From NCBI GenBank assembly GCA_000507305.1, contig DF239268.1:93595-157594 (forward strand): 64,000 nt of DNA, given 5' to 3'. A program made the translations under genes and the position numbers. Positions 52,697 through 60,334 of the stretch are shown here, one piece after another. The notes beneath the pieces are model-generated. The model was given only the letters and a program-made list of their open reading frames with translations. It was not told the origin of the DNA and searched no databases. This stretch comes from Breviolum minutum Mf 1.05b.01 (Eukaryota > Sar > Dinophyceae > Suessiales > Symbiodiniaceae). Numbering within the stretch: position 1 is the stretch's first letter; each line of letters starts with the position of its first letter.

Positions 52697-52875
52697 GCTG
52701 ATCCAAAGACAATAGGGATACTTCTCCACAAGCATCTCAGCCAGGTGGAACGAGCCGTGAGTTACTACATCGACGAGGCAAAACGTTTTTTTTTTAACAT
52801 CGTGATGGTTGGGGAAACCGTGGGAAACGTGATGGTTGGGGTGTCCAGGAAGATGTGGTATTTCGAAACCTATAG
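52697..52875 (+). CDS. Exon-like block between C7 and A26
   Basis: Reads DPKTIGILLHKHLSQVERAV, SYYIDEAKRFFFNIVMVGET and VGVSRKMWYFETY, ending TATAG|GTGG at A26. After A26 the frame continues as ILRLPQTLV for a short distance. Strong coding character; function unknown. Confidence 0.52.
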
Positions 52876-52979
52876 GTGGTGGTTTCAAACATCTTCTATT
52901 TTTCACCCCTTAGCTAGGGAAATGATCCATTTTTGACGATTATATTTTTCAAATGGGTTGGGTTGAAACCACCAACTAG
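52871..52979 (+). mobile_element. Family A copy A26
   Basis: TATAGGTGGTGGTTTCAAAC...GAAACCACCAACTAG; GT at 52876 and AG at 52978 would make a 104-bp intron between open blocks. Confidence 0.85.
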
Positions 52980-53509
52980 AATACTCCGGTTGCCACAAAC
53001 TCTTGTCTTTTTTAAATGACGAATCCACACTGTTCACCTATAATTCAAGCCCTAAACAACAACTTTTATAAGCCAACAAGTACAGGGAGCATGAAATGGG
53101 GGGAGATGCAACGCATGCAAGTAATTTCCCCGTGGATTTTGAGGGGATTTTCCTCGTGAAAAAAGAGTGCCATGCCCGGAAAAATTATACCCTAAACATT
53201 GTTGGGGGGGCCAATGAAATTCTACCCCCCCGCAACTTCACGCATGTCCCACCCTTTTCAAAAGGACATGTTATTTGAACCGACCGTTGATGTTCAGGAA
53301 ATACGGTAGTTTTCGGGGAAAGAACTAAGCCAACACGGGTTTGAAAAAACACCGAGGAGATGTGTTTAGGGGAGAACATGTCCATTTCATTGAAAAGGAG
53401 TAGTGCCATGTGCCCAAAAGACAGGCCGCATTTTGTTCCTATGTTGACCTTTTCATATCCCTTCATGAACGAGGTTTAACCTCCCTGAAAACTCTGGTTT
53501 TATTTCCAG

Positions 53510-53543
53510 ATGAAAGTCAAAGCTGAGAACAATCCTTCACTAG
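53510..53543 (+). CDS. Exon left of A27
   Basis: ATTTCCAG acceptor, MKVKAENNPSL, ending CACTAG|GTGG at element A27. The final G joins AT on the other side to give Asp. Confidence 0.42.
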
Positions 53544-53638
53544 GTGGTGGTTTCAAAGATTTTTATGTTCACCGCTATTTGGGCAAATGATCCCAATTTT
53601 GACTAATATGTTTGAAAGGGGTTGAAACCACCAACTAG
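53540..53638 (+). mobile_element. Family A copy A27
   Basis: CTAGGTGGTGGTTTCAAAG...GAAACCACCAACTAG; GT 53544 to AG 53638 gives a 95-bp intron with frame kept. Confidence 0.86.
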
Positions 53639-53658
53639 ATTACCAAGCCTGGTACAAG
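53639..53658 (+). CDS. Micro-exon right of A27
   Basis: Completes the codon left open at 53543 and reads YQAWYK, ending TACAAG|GTGGGC where a P-family repeat begins. Frame match across A27 supports A27 as an intron; the exon is very short, so chance remains possible. Confidence 0.38.
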
Positions 53659-53824
53659 GTGGGCCGAAAATCCAGGTATAAGTGTTATAACACAGTGTTT
53701 TCAGTAGGGTCCCATAGGTCCACTTATGGGGGTGACATGACCAAAAATTACCCATGTATTTTTCGGCCATTTTATAGGGGCCCTATAACTCTATTTACAG
53801 CTGGATCCGGGGCCCACCTTGTTA
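53656..53824. repeat. Family P copy
   Basis: CAAGGTGGGCCGAAAATCC...GATCCGGGGCCCACCTTG with TTTTCGGCCATTTTATAGGG core. Confidence 0.78.
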
Positions 53825-53868
53825 CCAATCACCGGAGATTGCATCAGATTTCTGGAGATTCCTTGAGG

Positions 53869-53943
<75 letters not shown>
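53869..53943 (+). repeat. (CAT)n microsatellite
   Basis: 25 perfect CAT units; in one frame this would encode poly-His between exon-like flanks. Confidence 0.95.
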
Positions 53944-53945
<2 letters not shown>

Positions 53946-53987
53946 CCAGATTCCACCCCCAGAGTTTCCTTCAACCAACCTTGGTTG

Positions 53988-54180
53988 CTTGGAGGATCAC
54001 CCCAGGACTTGTAAGTCAGTAATTAATAACCAAGGTGATTGTAAATCCCCAATTCCTGTGGTTGTGGGACCCCTTCCAAATGGCCATGTTTTTTGGCGTA
54101 TTTCAATGCTGAGTAATCTCCTAACTACTTCGCGTCCGTCCTGGGAGCCCATCTTCCAAGTGGTGGGAAATTTTGGCAGG
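53988..54180. repeat. Family L copy, diverged
   Basis: GCTTGGAGGATCACCCCAGG and GGGACCCCTTCCAAATGGCC, matching 41950-42146. Confidence 0.62.
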
Positions 54181-54542
54181 TGGTAGATGCAGGCACCAAC
54201 TATTCTCAGATGGCCATCTTAGGCAGATCTGTTGGGACGACCGCAACGGGACTCGTTGTCACTTTAACGGATTTTGTTCAGGTTCGAACGTAAAGGGTGG
54301 TAGCATATAAAATCACCAAAAATTGGCAGTATATACCGCTTACATGCCAGGTATTTATTGCCTTGTAGGGGATTATATTATATATGATCCCTACCGTCCC
54401 TACCACCTGTTACCAGAACCAGAATATTTCTGTGAATCTATTTTTGTTGGTTGGAAAGTTCTGTTTTTTTTAGTTTTGCTTTTTTTGGTGGCAAAAACCG
54501 TCTCTTTGGCCCCAAACAAAACTGTAAGAAAAAAAAGAGACC

Positions 54543-54649
54543 GAGTTGGTGCTTTCAAATATTTTTGGAATTTTCACCCCGGATCCTTAGGGAAATGATC
54601 CAATTTGGCGATCATATTTTTGAGATGGGTTGGTTCAACCACCAACTAG
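54543..54649 (+). mobile_element. Family A copy A28
   Basis: GAGTTGGTGCTTTCAAATA...CAACCACCAACTAG; GAGACC occurs just outside both ends (54537 and 54652). Confidence 0.82.
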
Positions 54650-54733
54650 GAGAGACCATTTTGGTGGTTGAAGGTTTGGTCCTCCGGTCAACGTCCGTCC
54701 TTCGACGTTTGTGTAGATAACGCTTGGAAGACG
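54650..54733 (+). CDS. Exon right of A28 with good donor
   Basis: Begins after CTAG of A28; the favoured frame reads ERPFWWLKVWSSGQRPSFDV then CVDNAWK, ending ACG|GTGAGT, a consensus donor. A second frame (ETILVVEGLVLRSTSVLRRL) would instead join the block left of A28 and end at TAA. Confidence 0.45.
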
Positions 54734-54739
54734 GTGAGT

Positions 54740-54907
54740 GCGCCAAGCCACCATTTTAACAAATGGTGAACTTCCTAACTTGGAAGATGATGATATACCC
54801 CTACTAAAATAATGGTGAAATTTGGAAACCTACTAAATGGTGAAACTTGGAAACCAACCTATAGATAAATGGATGGAAAATGGTGGTAAGTCGGAGGACT
54901 TCCAGGG
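54740..54907 (-). mobile_element. Family K copies, overlapping
   Basis: CCAAGCCACCATTTTAAC, repeated AATGGTGAAAYTTGGAAACC units and GGAGGACTTCCAGGG. Confidence 0.6.
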
Positions 54908-54961
54908 TTTGTTGAAGGTTTGCCAATTGCGAAAAAAAGGATGCCAACCAACATTCCAACG

Positions 54962-55117
54962 ACTGCTTGGAGTATTTTCCCCCAGGAAGTGGAGCCTGGT
55001 GCTGGGTTCAGTAAATCCCCTTGGGCTTGTGGGGACGCCTTCCGTATGGCCATGAAAATGGCTCAAAAAACCGGGGATACTAACTACTTACTAACTGGGA
55101 TGATCCTCCAAGTAGCT
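54962..55117. repeat. Family L copy
   Basis: GCTTGGAGTATTTTCCCCCA...AACTGGGATGATCCTCCAAG. Confidence 0.68.
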
Positions 55118-55538
55118 GCCAAAGATAAAGATCTATATGTTTTTTCTGAAAAGTGCAGGGGCCCTGAAATTTCCAGAATTGTTGGGTCCCGTTCTTGATC
55201 ATCGGGATTTTGTACATGTTGAAGTATGTTGAAATCATCCCATTTTTATTCTGTGAAAGAGAAACAGTATCTATACCACCCTGGAAGTCCTCTTGTCGAC
55301 CATTTATTCACCCCAGCGAGTCCAATCACCGAAACTGAGAATGTTTTGATGGAACCTTCATGACCTATGCGTTTCGGGAGGTGATTGGAACCACCAATCA
55401 TTGTCTTACAACATGACTGGATGCCTAGGGTCGGTCAACCTTCTTGTGGAAAAGACTTCATTTTGGTAGAAGTGCTCAAAACTTCACCAACATGGTCCTT
55501 GCACCAGATGGACCCCGGATCCCATACCAGTTATAAAT

Positions 55539-55680
55539 GAGCAATGAAGAAAACCCGGGTTGTTTAGGGTATATAGGGGATTATACTGCCCAAGTATATG
55601 TGGATTAAGATTTACCATGACACGGATCCCTATTAAACAACCAGTGTAATGGAAAGTAATAAGGGTTCTTTTCGTAGCTC
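55539..55680 (+). mobile_element. Family C copy with 4-bp TSD AAAT
   Basis: GAGCAATGAAGAAAACCCGG...GGGTTCTTTTCGTAGCTC flanked by AAAT at 55535 and 55681. Confidence 0.87.
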
Positions 55681-55802
55681 AAATGGAGTTATATAGGCTC
55701 CCCTATAAATGGCCGAACATCATTGGGTAATTTTTGGGTTATTTCACCCCCCAAAACAGGTGGACGAATCTCCAGGCCTATAGCTATTGATGATTGGTGA
55801 CT

Positions 55803-55827
55803 ATTTGGGCCCACGAATTGTCACTAG
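55803..55827 (+). CDS. Exon-like block left of A29
   Basis: Reads IWAHELSL, ending TCACTAG|GTGG. The split codon is completed at 55943 (G^AT) and the frame continues KKHVPFLLGN to AACAG|GTTTTG at 55976. Short on both sides. Confidence 0.33.
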
Positions 55828-55942
55828 GTGGTGGCAACTCAAATATTTTGGAATGTTTCACCCCGAAACTTGGGGAAGATGTTCACCCATTTTGACTTGC
55901 GCATATTTTTGCAGAAGGGGTTGGTGAAAAACCACCAATCAG
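55824..55942 (+). mobile_element. Family A copy A29
   Basis: CTAGGTGGTGGCAACTCAAA...AAAACCACCAATCAG; GT 55828 to AG 55942. Confidence 0.8.
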
Positions 55943-56394
55943 ATAAGAAACACGTACCATTTTTGTTAGGCAACAGGTTTTGGCTGCTTTTGGGTCTTTC
56001 AAGTTGATGGTAAAATGAAGAAACCGCAACTGGGGACCACGAATTGGTCGGATTTTTTGAAAAAAACCCTCCAGGTTTCGTCTTGATTCTGGGTACCTTT
56101 TGTGCATTGCTCGGAAAGCTCAGTAAGGGAAGGAAGTCAGTGGGTGAAGGAGAGGAGAGCCTTGGATATCTTGGGATGTGTGGTTTTTGTTGGTGTTTTT
56201 TTTTTACGGAATTGTACTACCATGGTAAATCACACCATGGTGAAACACCACCATTTTTAGGGAGAGTCCAATTTTTTTTGATTTAATTTGTTTCCAAGTG
56301 GCCAAACGTAAATCCAAGTAGCATGGAATAGATAGTCATCTTGCCTTCCATTCATGTCTTTTTTGATCGCCAATTTGGGTTGATGATACTATTG

Positions 56395-56700
56395 ATGGCA
56401 TTGCACCAACGTACGTAGCCACGGGAGGCATCAGCTGAAAGCTTGACTTCGAGATTAGTTAGGGCCAAGTGGTTGCAGCCTGCGACCAGACAGAGTCGCC
56501 GAAATCTCGCATGAAGCACAGGACCGATGTGATGGGCCTGGATGGCTTGTTCAGGAACAACCCCTCCAGCCACTGGATGAGATGCTTGACGACAAAGTTC
56601 AGGCATTTGGCAAAGAAGCTCCATCTACCTGTAGCCAGGGTCGTATACTCCAAAGGTTTCCTGGACCATAACTTTGATCCATTGGACCGGTCCCTGTGAA
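56395..56700. other. Open on both strands, coding strand undecided
   Basis: Plus strand reads KSRMKHRTDVMGLDGLFRNN and RVVYSKGFLDHNFDPLDRSL; minus strand reads VPEQAIQAHHIGPVLHARFR and NLEVKLSADASRGYVRWCNA. No MITE-like copy lies inside. It could be an exon or a decayed retroelement piece. Confidence 0.3.
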
Positions 56701-56897
56701 GCGGAACTTCCCTTGGTTTGCTTGGCGAACCTGAAGAGTTCTATGCCGTCATTTCATCGGAGAAGTGGACAACGACAAGTACAAATTGGCTCCTCCGCAA
56801 GCATGCTAGTGCTGTCATGCTGGTGCAGCCTGGCAGCCTGGGTTAGGTACCTTGTTGGATGCCCATGCGTTTTTGATTGTTTCTTTCCAACTGAAAC

Positions 56898-57091
56898 TAC
56901 CCTTCGAAAATTCAACTCACCCCTGAAAAAAAATCCGGAAAACTCATTGACATGACAGTTTTGGGGCCTTTTTTGGATCCCTACCCTTCACTTGGGGATC
57001 CCTATACCTACTGGGAGGCCCATTGGAATCCAGGAAACGGAGTATTCCAACCATCCCGTTTTCAGGGGCGAACTGTTAGCTTTAGGGAAGA
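56898..57091. mobile_element. Family D copy, enlarged
   Basis: CTACCCTTCGAAAATTCAAC...GTTAGCTTTAGGGAAG with extra interior. Confidence 0.6.
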
Positions 57092-57270
57092 TGTCTTGTT
57101 CATTGAAACTTCAATGCATAGCTGCTTCCTAGATTGGTGGTTTACTATTTGAGGCTGTGAAATTTGCAGTTGCGTCATACGTGTCAGCGCGTAGTAAGGC
57201 GCTTGATCACATGAAGACCCCAACAAAAATTACATATTACGGAACCAGGGTTAGTTAAGTTAGGGTAGGG

Positions 57271-57372
57271 TTACCCTCCCGAAAATCATCATGGGAACCA
57301 AAAAGGCTCCTGTTTGAAAGAAAATCTTCCAAACCATCATTTTTGGGGTCCGTGTTAGTTGTCGGGGCTGTA
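57271..57372. mobile_element. Family D copy
   Basis: TACCCTCCCGAAAATCATCA...TTAGTTGTCGGGGCTGTA. Confidence 0.8.
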
Positions 57373-57444
57373 TAGTAAGTGCCTTCGAAAAGGCACCTTT
57401 TTAAAATTGATACAAAATGACAAAGCAAAATAAGCAAGCAGCTA

Positions 57445-57557
57445 CCCGTAAGATCCATGTATGGTATTTATTGACCTATATTAGCCTATATTATTTTGTT
57501 ATTTTATATGGTTCATTAGTCGGTGAATATACAATCGTCCCATGGATCTGTCATGGG
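57445..57557 (+). mobile_element. Family B copy with 3-bp TSD CTA
   Basis: CCCGTAAGATCCATGTATGG...CCCATGGATCTGTCATGGG flanked by CTA at 57442 and 57558. Confidence 0.84.
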
Positions 57558-57604
57558 CTATGATTTGAGCACTAGACAGATACAGCGTTTTCGGCTTCCA
57601 CCAA

Positions 57605-57703
57605 ATGTTCAAGGAAAATTCATGTACCCTCTTGGGAACGAAAAAACATATTCCCCTGAGAAGCGATGATGGAAACCCTTTTTCCGTTTGGTGGGATATG
57701 AGA
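57605..57703 (+). CDS. Exon carrying element A30, left part
   Basis: Reads KHIPLRSDDGNPFSVWWDMR up to the GTTT duplication at A30. Two joins are open: removal of GTTT plus A30 (intron 57704-57810, GT supplied by the duplication) continues SNSDFLFSSKKNTDFFTLQV; splicing at CTAG|GTGG continues FPIQTFYSVQKKTRTSLLCK. The first restores the presumed pre-insertion exon. Confidence 0.48.
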
Positions 57704-57707
57704 GTTT

Positions 57708-57810
57708 CTAGGTGGTGGCTTCAAATACTTTTGGAATTTTCATCCCGAAACTTGGGGAAGATTTCCAATTTGACTAATATTTTTTCAATTGGGTTGAAAG
57801 CACCAACTAG
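57708..57810 (+). mobile_element. Family A copy A30 with 4-bp TSD GTTT
   Basis: CTAGGTGGTGGCTTCAAATA...GAAAGCACCAACTAG flanked by GTTT at 57704-57707 and 57811-57814; the left GTTT can act as donor. Confidence 0.88.
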
Positions 57811-57870
57811 GTTTCCAATTCAGACTTTTTATTCAGTTCAAAAAAAAACACGGACTTCTTTACTCTGCAA
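57811..57870 (+). CDS. Exon carrying element A30, right part
   Basis: Open in two + frames immediately after A30 (see 57605-57703). A J-type repeat starts near 57868, so the donor is probably near CTGCAA|GTCAAG. Confidence 0.45.
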
Positions 57871-57940
57871 GTCAAGCCGACCATTAAAGATAATTAAGAT
57901 AATTGTCTAGCCTGGAACTTTTGATGAACTCAATCCCTAC

Positions 57941-58037
57941 TACCCTCCCTGAAACTAACAGCAAACGCCCAAACGCCCCCTGTTCATCTTCCAACCATTG
58001 ATTTTTCGGGGCAAGCTGTTAGTTTTGGGATGTGTCA
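57941..58037. mobile_element. Family D copy
   Basis: TACCCTCCCTGAAACTAACA...TGTTAGTTTTGGGATGTG. Confidence 0.82.
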
Positions 58038-58408
58038 AACAATGGTCTTTTCAGAGGCATACCTTCAAAAAATAATAGTTGACTTGTACTTCCTGGCGAA
58101 TGTCATCCTCACATTGTTTTTTCTTCATGTTTTTTCGTGGAAATCTTTTGGGTAAATTGTTGCCCAGCAAAACACCTTTGACGCTTGAATTCATGGACAA
58201 CAAAAGGACTCCCCCAGGGTGTTACATAGTGTTTTTGAATGGGATGATGTCAACATATTCCCTGGAAGTCCAACCACATTTCTTTATAGGTTGGTTTCCG
58301 AACCACCATTATCTTAGTAGGGTTTTTTCATCTTCCAAAAGGAACCACCAGTTTTTAAATGATGGTATTTCCAACATGTTACAAAATCCCATCAACAACG
58401 GGACCCAA

Positions 58409-58520
58409 ATGAGCCACGAAAAAAAACCTCGGATACTTTCCATGAAATACTGGTTGATTTATCCTTATTTCATGGTTTATGAAAAAATCCCTATATGACT
58501 GTTGTGTAGTTTAATTCTCC
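58409..58520 (-). mobile_element. Family C copy, reverse, partial
   Basis: GAGCCACGAAAAAAAACC, CTTTCCATGAAATACTGG, then a decayed core. Confidence 0.6.
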
Positions 58521-58524
58521 ATAC

Positions 58525-58602
58525 CGGTATAAAAACCTACATTTACCATTTTAAATTAACCGTTCATGTAGGTAGATATACCAGTCCCATGGATCCGTAA
58601 TG
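58525..58602 (-). mobile_element. Family B copy, 5' eroded
   Basis: CCGGTATAAAAACCTACATT...CCAGTCCCATGGATCCGTAA. Confidence 0.65.
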
Positions 58603-58675
58603 ATATACAGATACACTAAACAACCCTCGGTTAAATTCATCTCCCAGTGGTTTTTAACTCCGAAAAAAAAAACCT

Positions 58676-58922
58676 GCGACGAAAAATGGGAAAAAAACCT
58701 GGTTGTTTAGGGTATTTATGAGGGATTGTACTGACATAGTTATATAGGGATTTCCATAAACTAACATTATATATAAGGATCCCGTCATTATAGTGTACTA
58801 CATAGTTATCTAGGGATTTTTCAATAAACTAGCCATTTATAAGGATCCAGGATCCCTATTCATTAAACAACTAGTTAGCAATTTCAATGGAAAGTTAAGG
58901 GACCCTGTTTTTTTGGGGGTCA
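58676..58922 (+). mobile_element. Family C copy, enlarged core
   Basis: GCGACGAAAAATGGGAAAAA start; the unit GTTATMTAGGGATTT...TATAAGGATCC is repeated twice inside before GGAAAGTTAAGGGACCC. Confidence 0.6.
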
Positions 58923-58935
58923 AAGAAAATCCCAG

Positions 58936-58986
58936 GTGGGGCTACATTCAAGACGAGCTCATGCGAGAACAACTCAAATCGGGCAA
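58936..58986 (+). CDS. Exon-like block
   Basis: ATCCCAG acceptor, frame GYIQDELMREQLKSGK, and GGGCAAG|GTGGGT donor. The frame remains open beyond it. Confidence 0.42.
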
Positions 58987-59464
58987 GGTGGGTTCAAGCT
59001 ACCGGGCCACCTTGAGGGGAGAGGGTGGGGATAGGAAAAATCCTCCAAAATTTGGTGATAAGGATTGATTCGATATGTTTTTGTCAGGTGGTTATATATA
59101 AAAAAATATATATATATATGTATATCACAATTTATTGGTGGTGATGATTCGATATGATTTGTCAGGTGGAATTTTTTAATAACAATTTGTTGGTAAATTA
59201 TGTGATGTGTTTCAATTTCCCTCCAATTTACATGGGATTAGTACATAAAACTCTCCAATCAATAGCGATTTGGAGTTGGGGGTATCTAAAATCCCCAATC
59301 CTAAGGATCCAATCCCATCAATCAGAGGATGATTGGCGTGTACAATCATGGCCCTCCTAACTACCACCATCAAAACTACCCCCACCATCAAAACTACCCC
59401 ACCATTTGGTTTCTATACAAAAAGGCTACGTTAGTCTCGGTAAACCCGTGTGACCAATCATTCC

Positions 59465-59588
59465 CTTGAAATCGGTGCACATCCAACGAACGTGGGAGGA
59501 CAAAGCAGCACCTTACCATCTGGCCGGAGATGGCATTCATACTCCTTTGACCGTTCTGGAGCTGTTGGATGTGGCGATTGGATGGATT
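59465..59588 (+). CDS. Exon-like block left of element G7
   Basis: Reads LKSVHIQRTWEDKAAPYHLA, GDGIHTPLTVLELLDVAIGW. Good coding character. G7 follows, and a 15-bp near-copy of the exon end (GTGGCGATTGGATGG / GTGGTGATTGGATGG) occurs on the far side of G7. Confidence 0.5.
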
Positions 59589-59589
59589 G

Positions 59590-59707
59590 GATGTGGGTGT
59601 TTCCAAAAATAGGGGTGTTTCCTCCAAAAATGGATGGTTTGTAATGGAAAACCCTATGAACAAATGGATGGTTTGGGGGTACCCATATTTTTGGAAACAC
59701 CCATGTG
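59590..59707 (-). mobile_element. Family G copy G7
   Basis: GATGTGGGTGTTTCC...TTTTTGGAAACACCCATGTG. Confidence 0.85.
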
Positions 59708-60334
59708 GTGATTGGATGGTGGTGATGGCATGATGGAATTGGCACCGGGGTTTTCGGGAAAGGTCCTTTGGGGATTCGATCTTTTTTGGGGGTATTTTTT
59801 TGTATAACCCTAAGGATCCAAGTATCTGAGGAGAGAATGACTGATAGATCCCCTGTTGAAGATTGTTCCAAGTTAGAAATACCATATTTTAGATCCCAAT
59901 TTCCAAGGACCCTCTCAGAGCAAGTTGGCTCGGTGTCTGTGGGTTCAAGCCTGTGCAGGCAATCATGAGCTTCTGTAATCATATTGGAAAGGTATAGATT
60001 GAAGATAAACCGATGATGAGCTATTCAATCATCCATTCAACAACTGGAAATTGCAACATCATAGACATATAGATATGGTGCACAGATAAAATCAGGCACC
60101 CATTTTTATACGCAAACTACGTATCTTGGAGTATCTTGGAGCACTTGTACCCATGGGCCTTTTAAGATCTAGTGCCCTCAAAGGTACGCAGCCCCCACCC
60201 TCTTTTTCCTTTTTTTTGCAGCTGTTCGGATGTGTGGTGGATGGACCATTTATATTCATGAGTCTTGGGAGTCTTTGGATTGACATGTTCAAATGCATAA
60301 ATCGTGGTTACTATATCCATCGATATATTATCAG

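Noticed and set aside
59394-59982. 163- and 174-codon minus-strand frames
   Set aside because: They span element G7 in antisense and overlap a better + strand exon.
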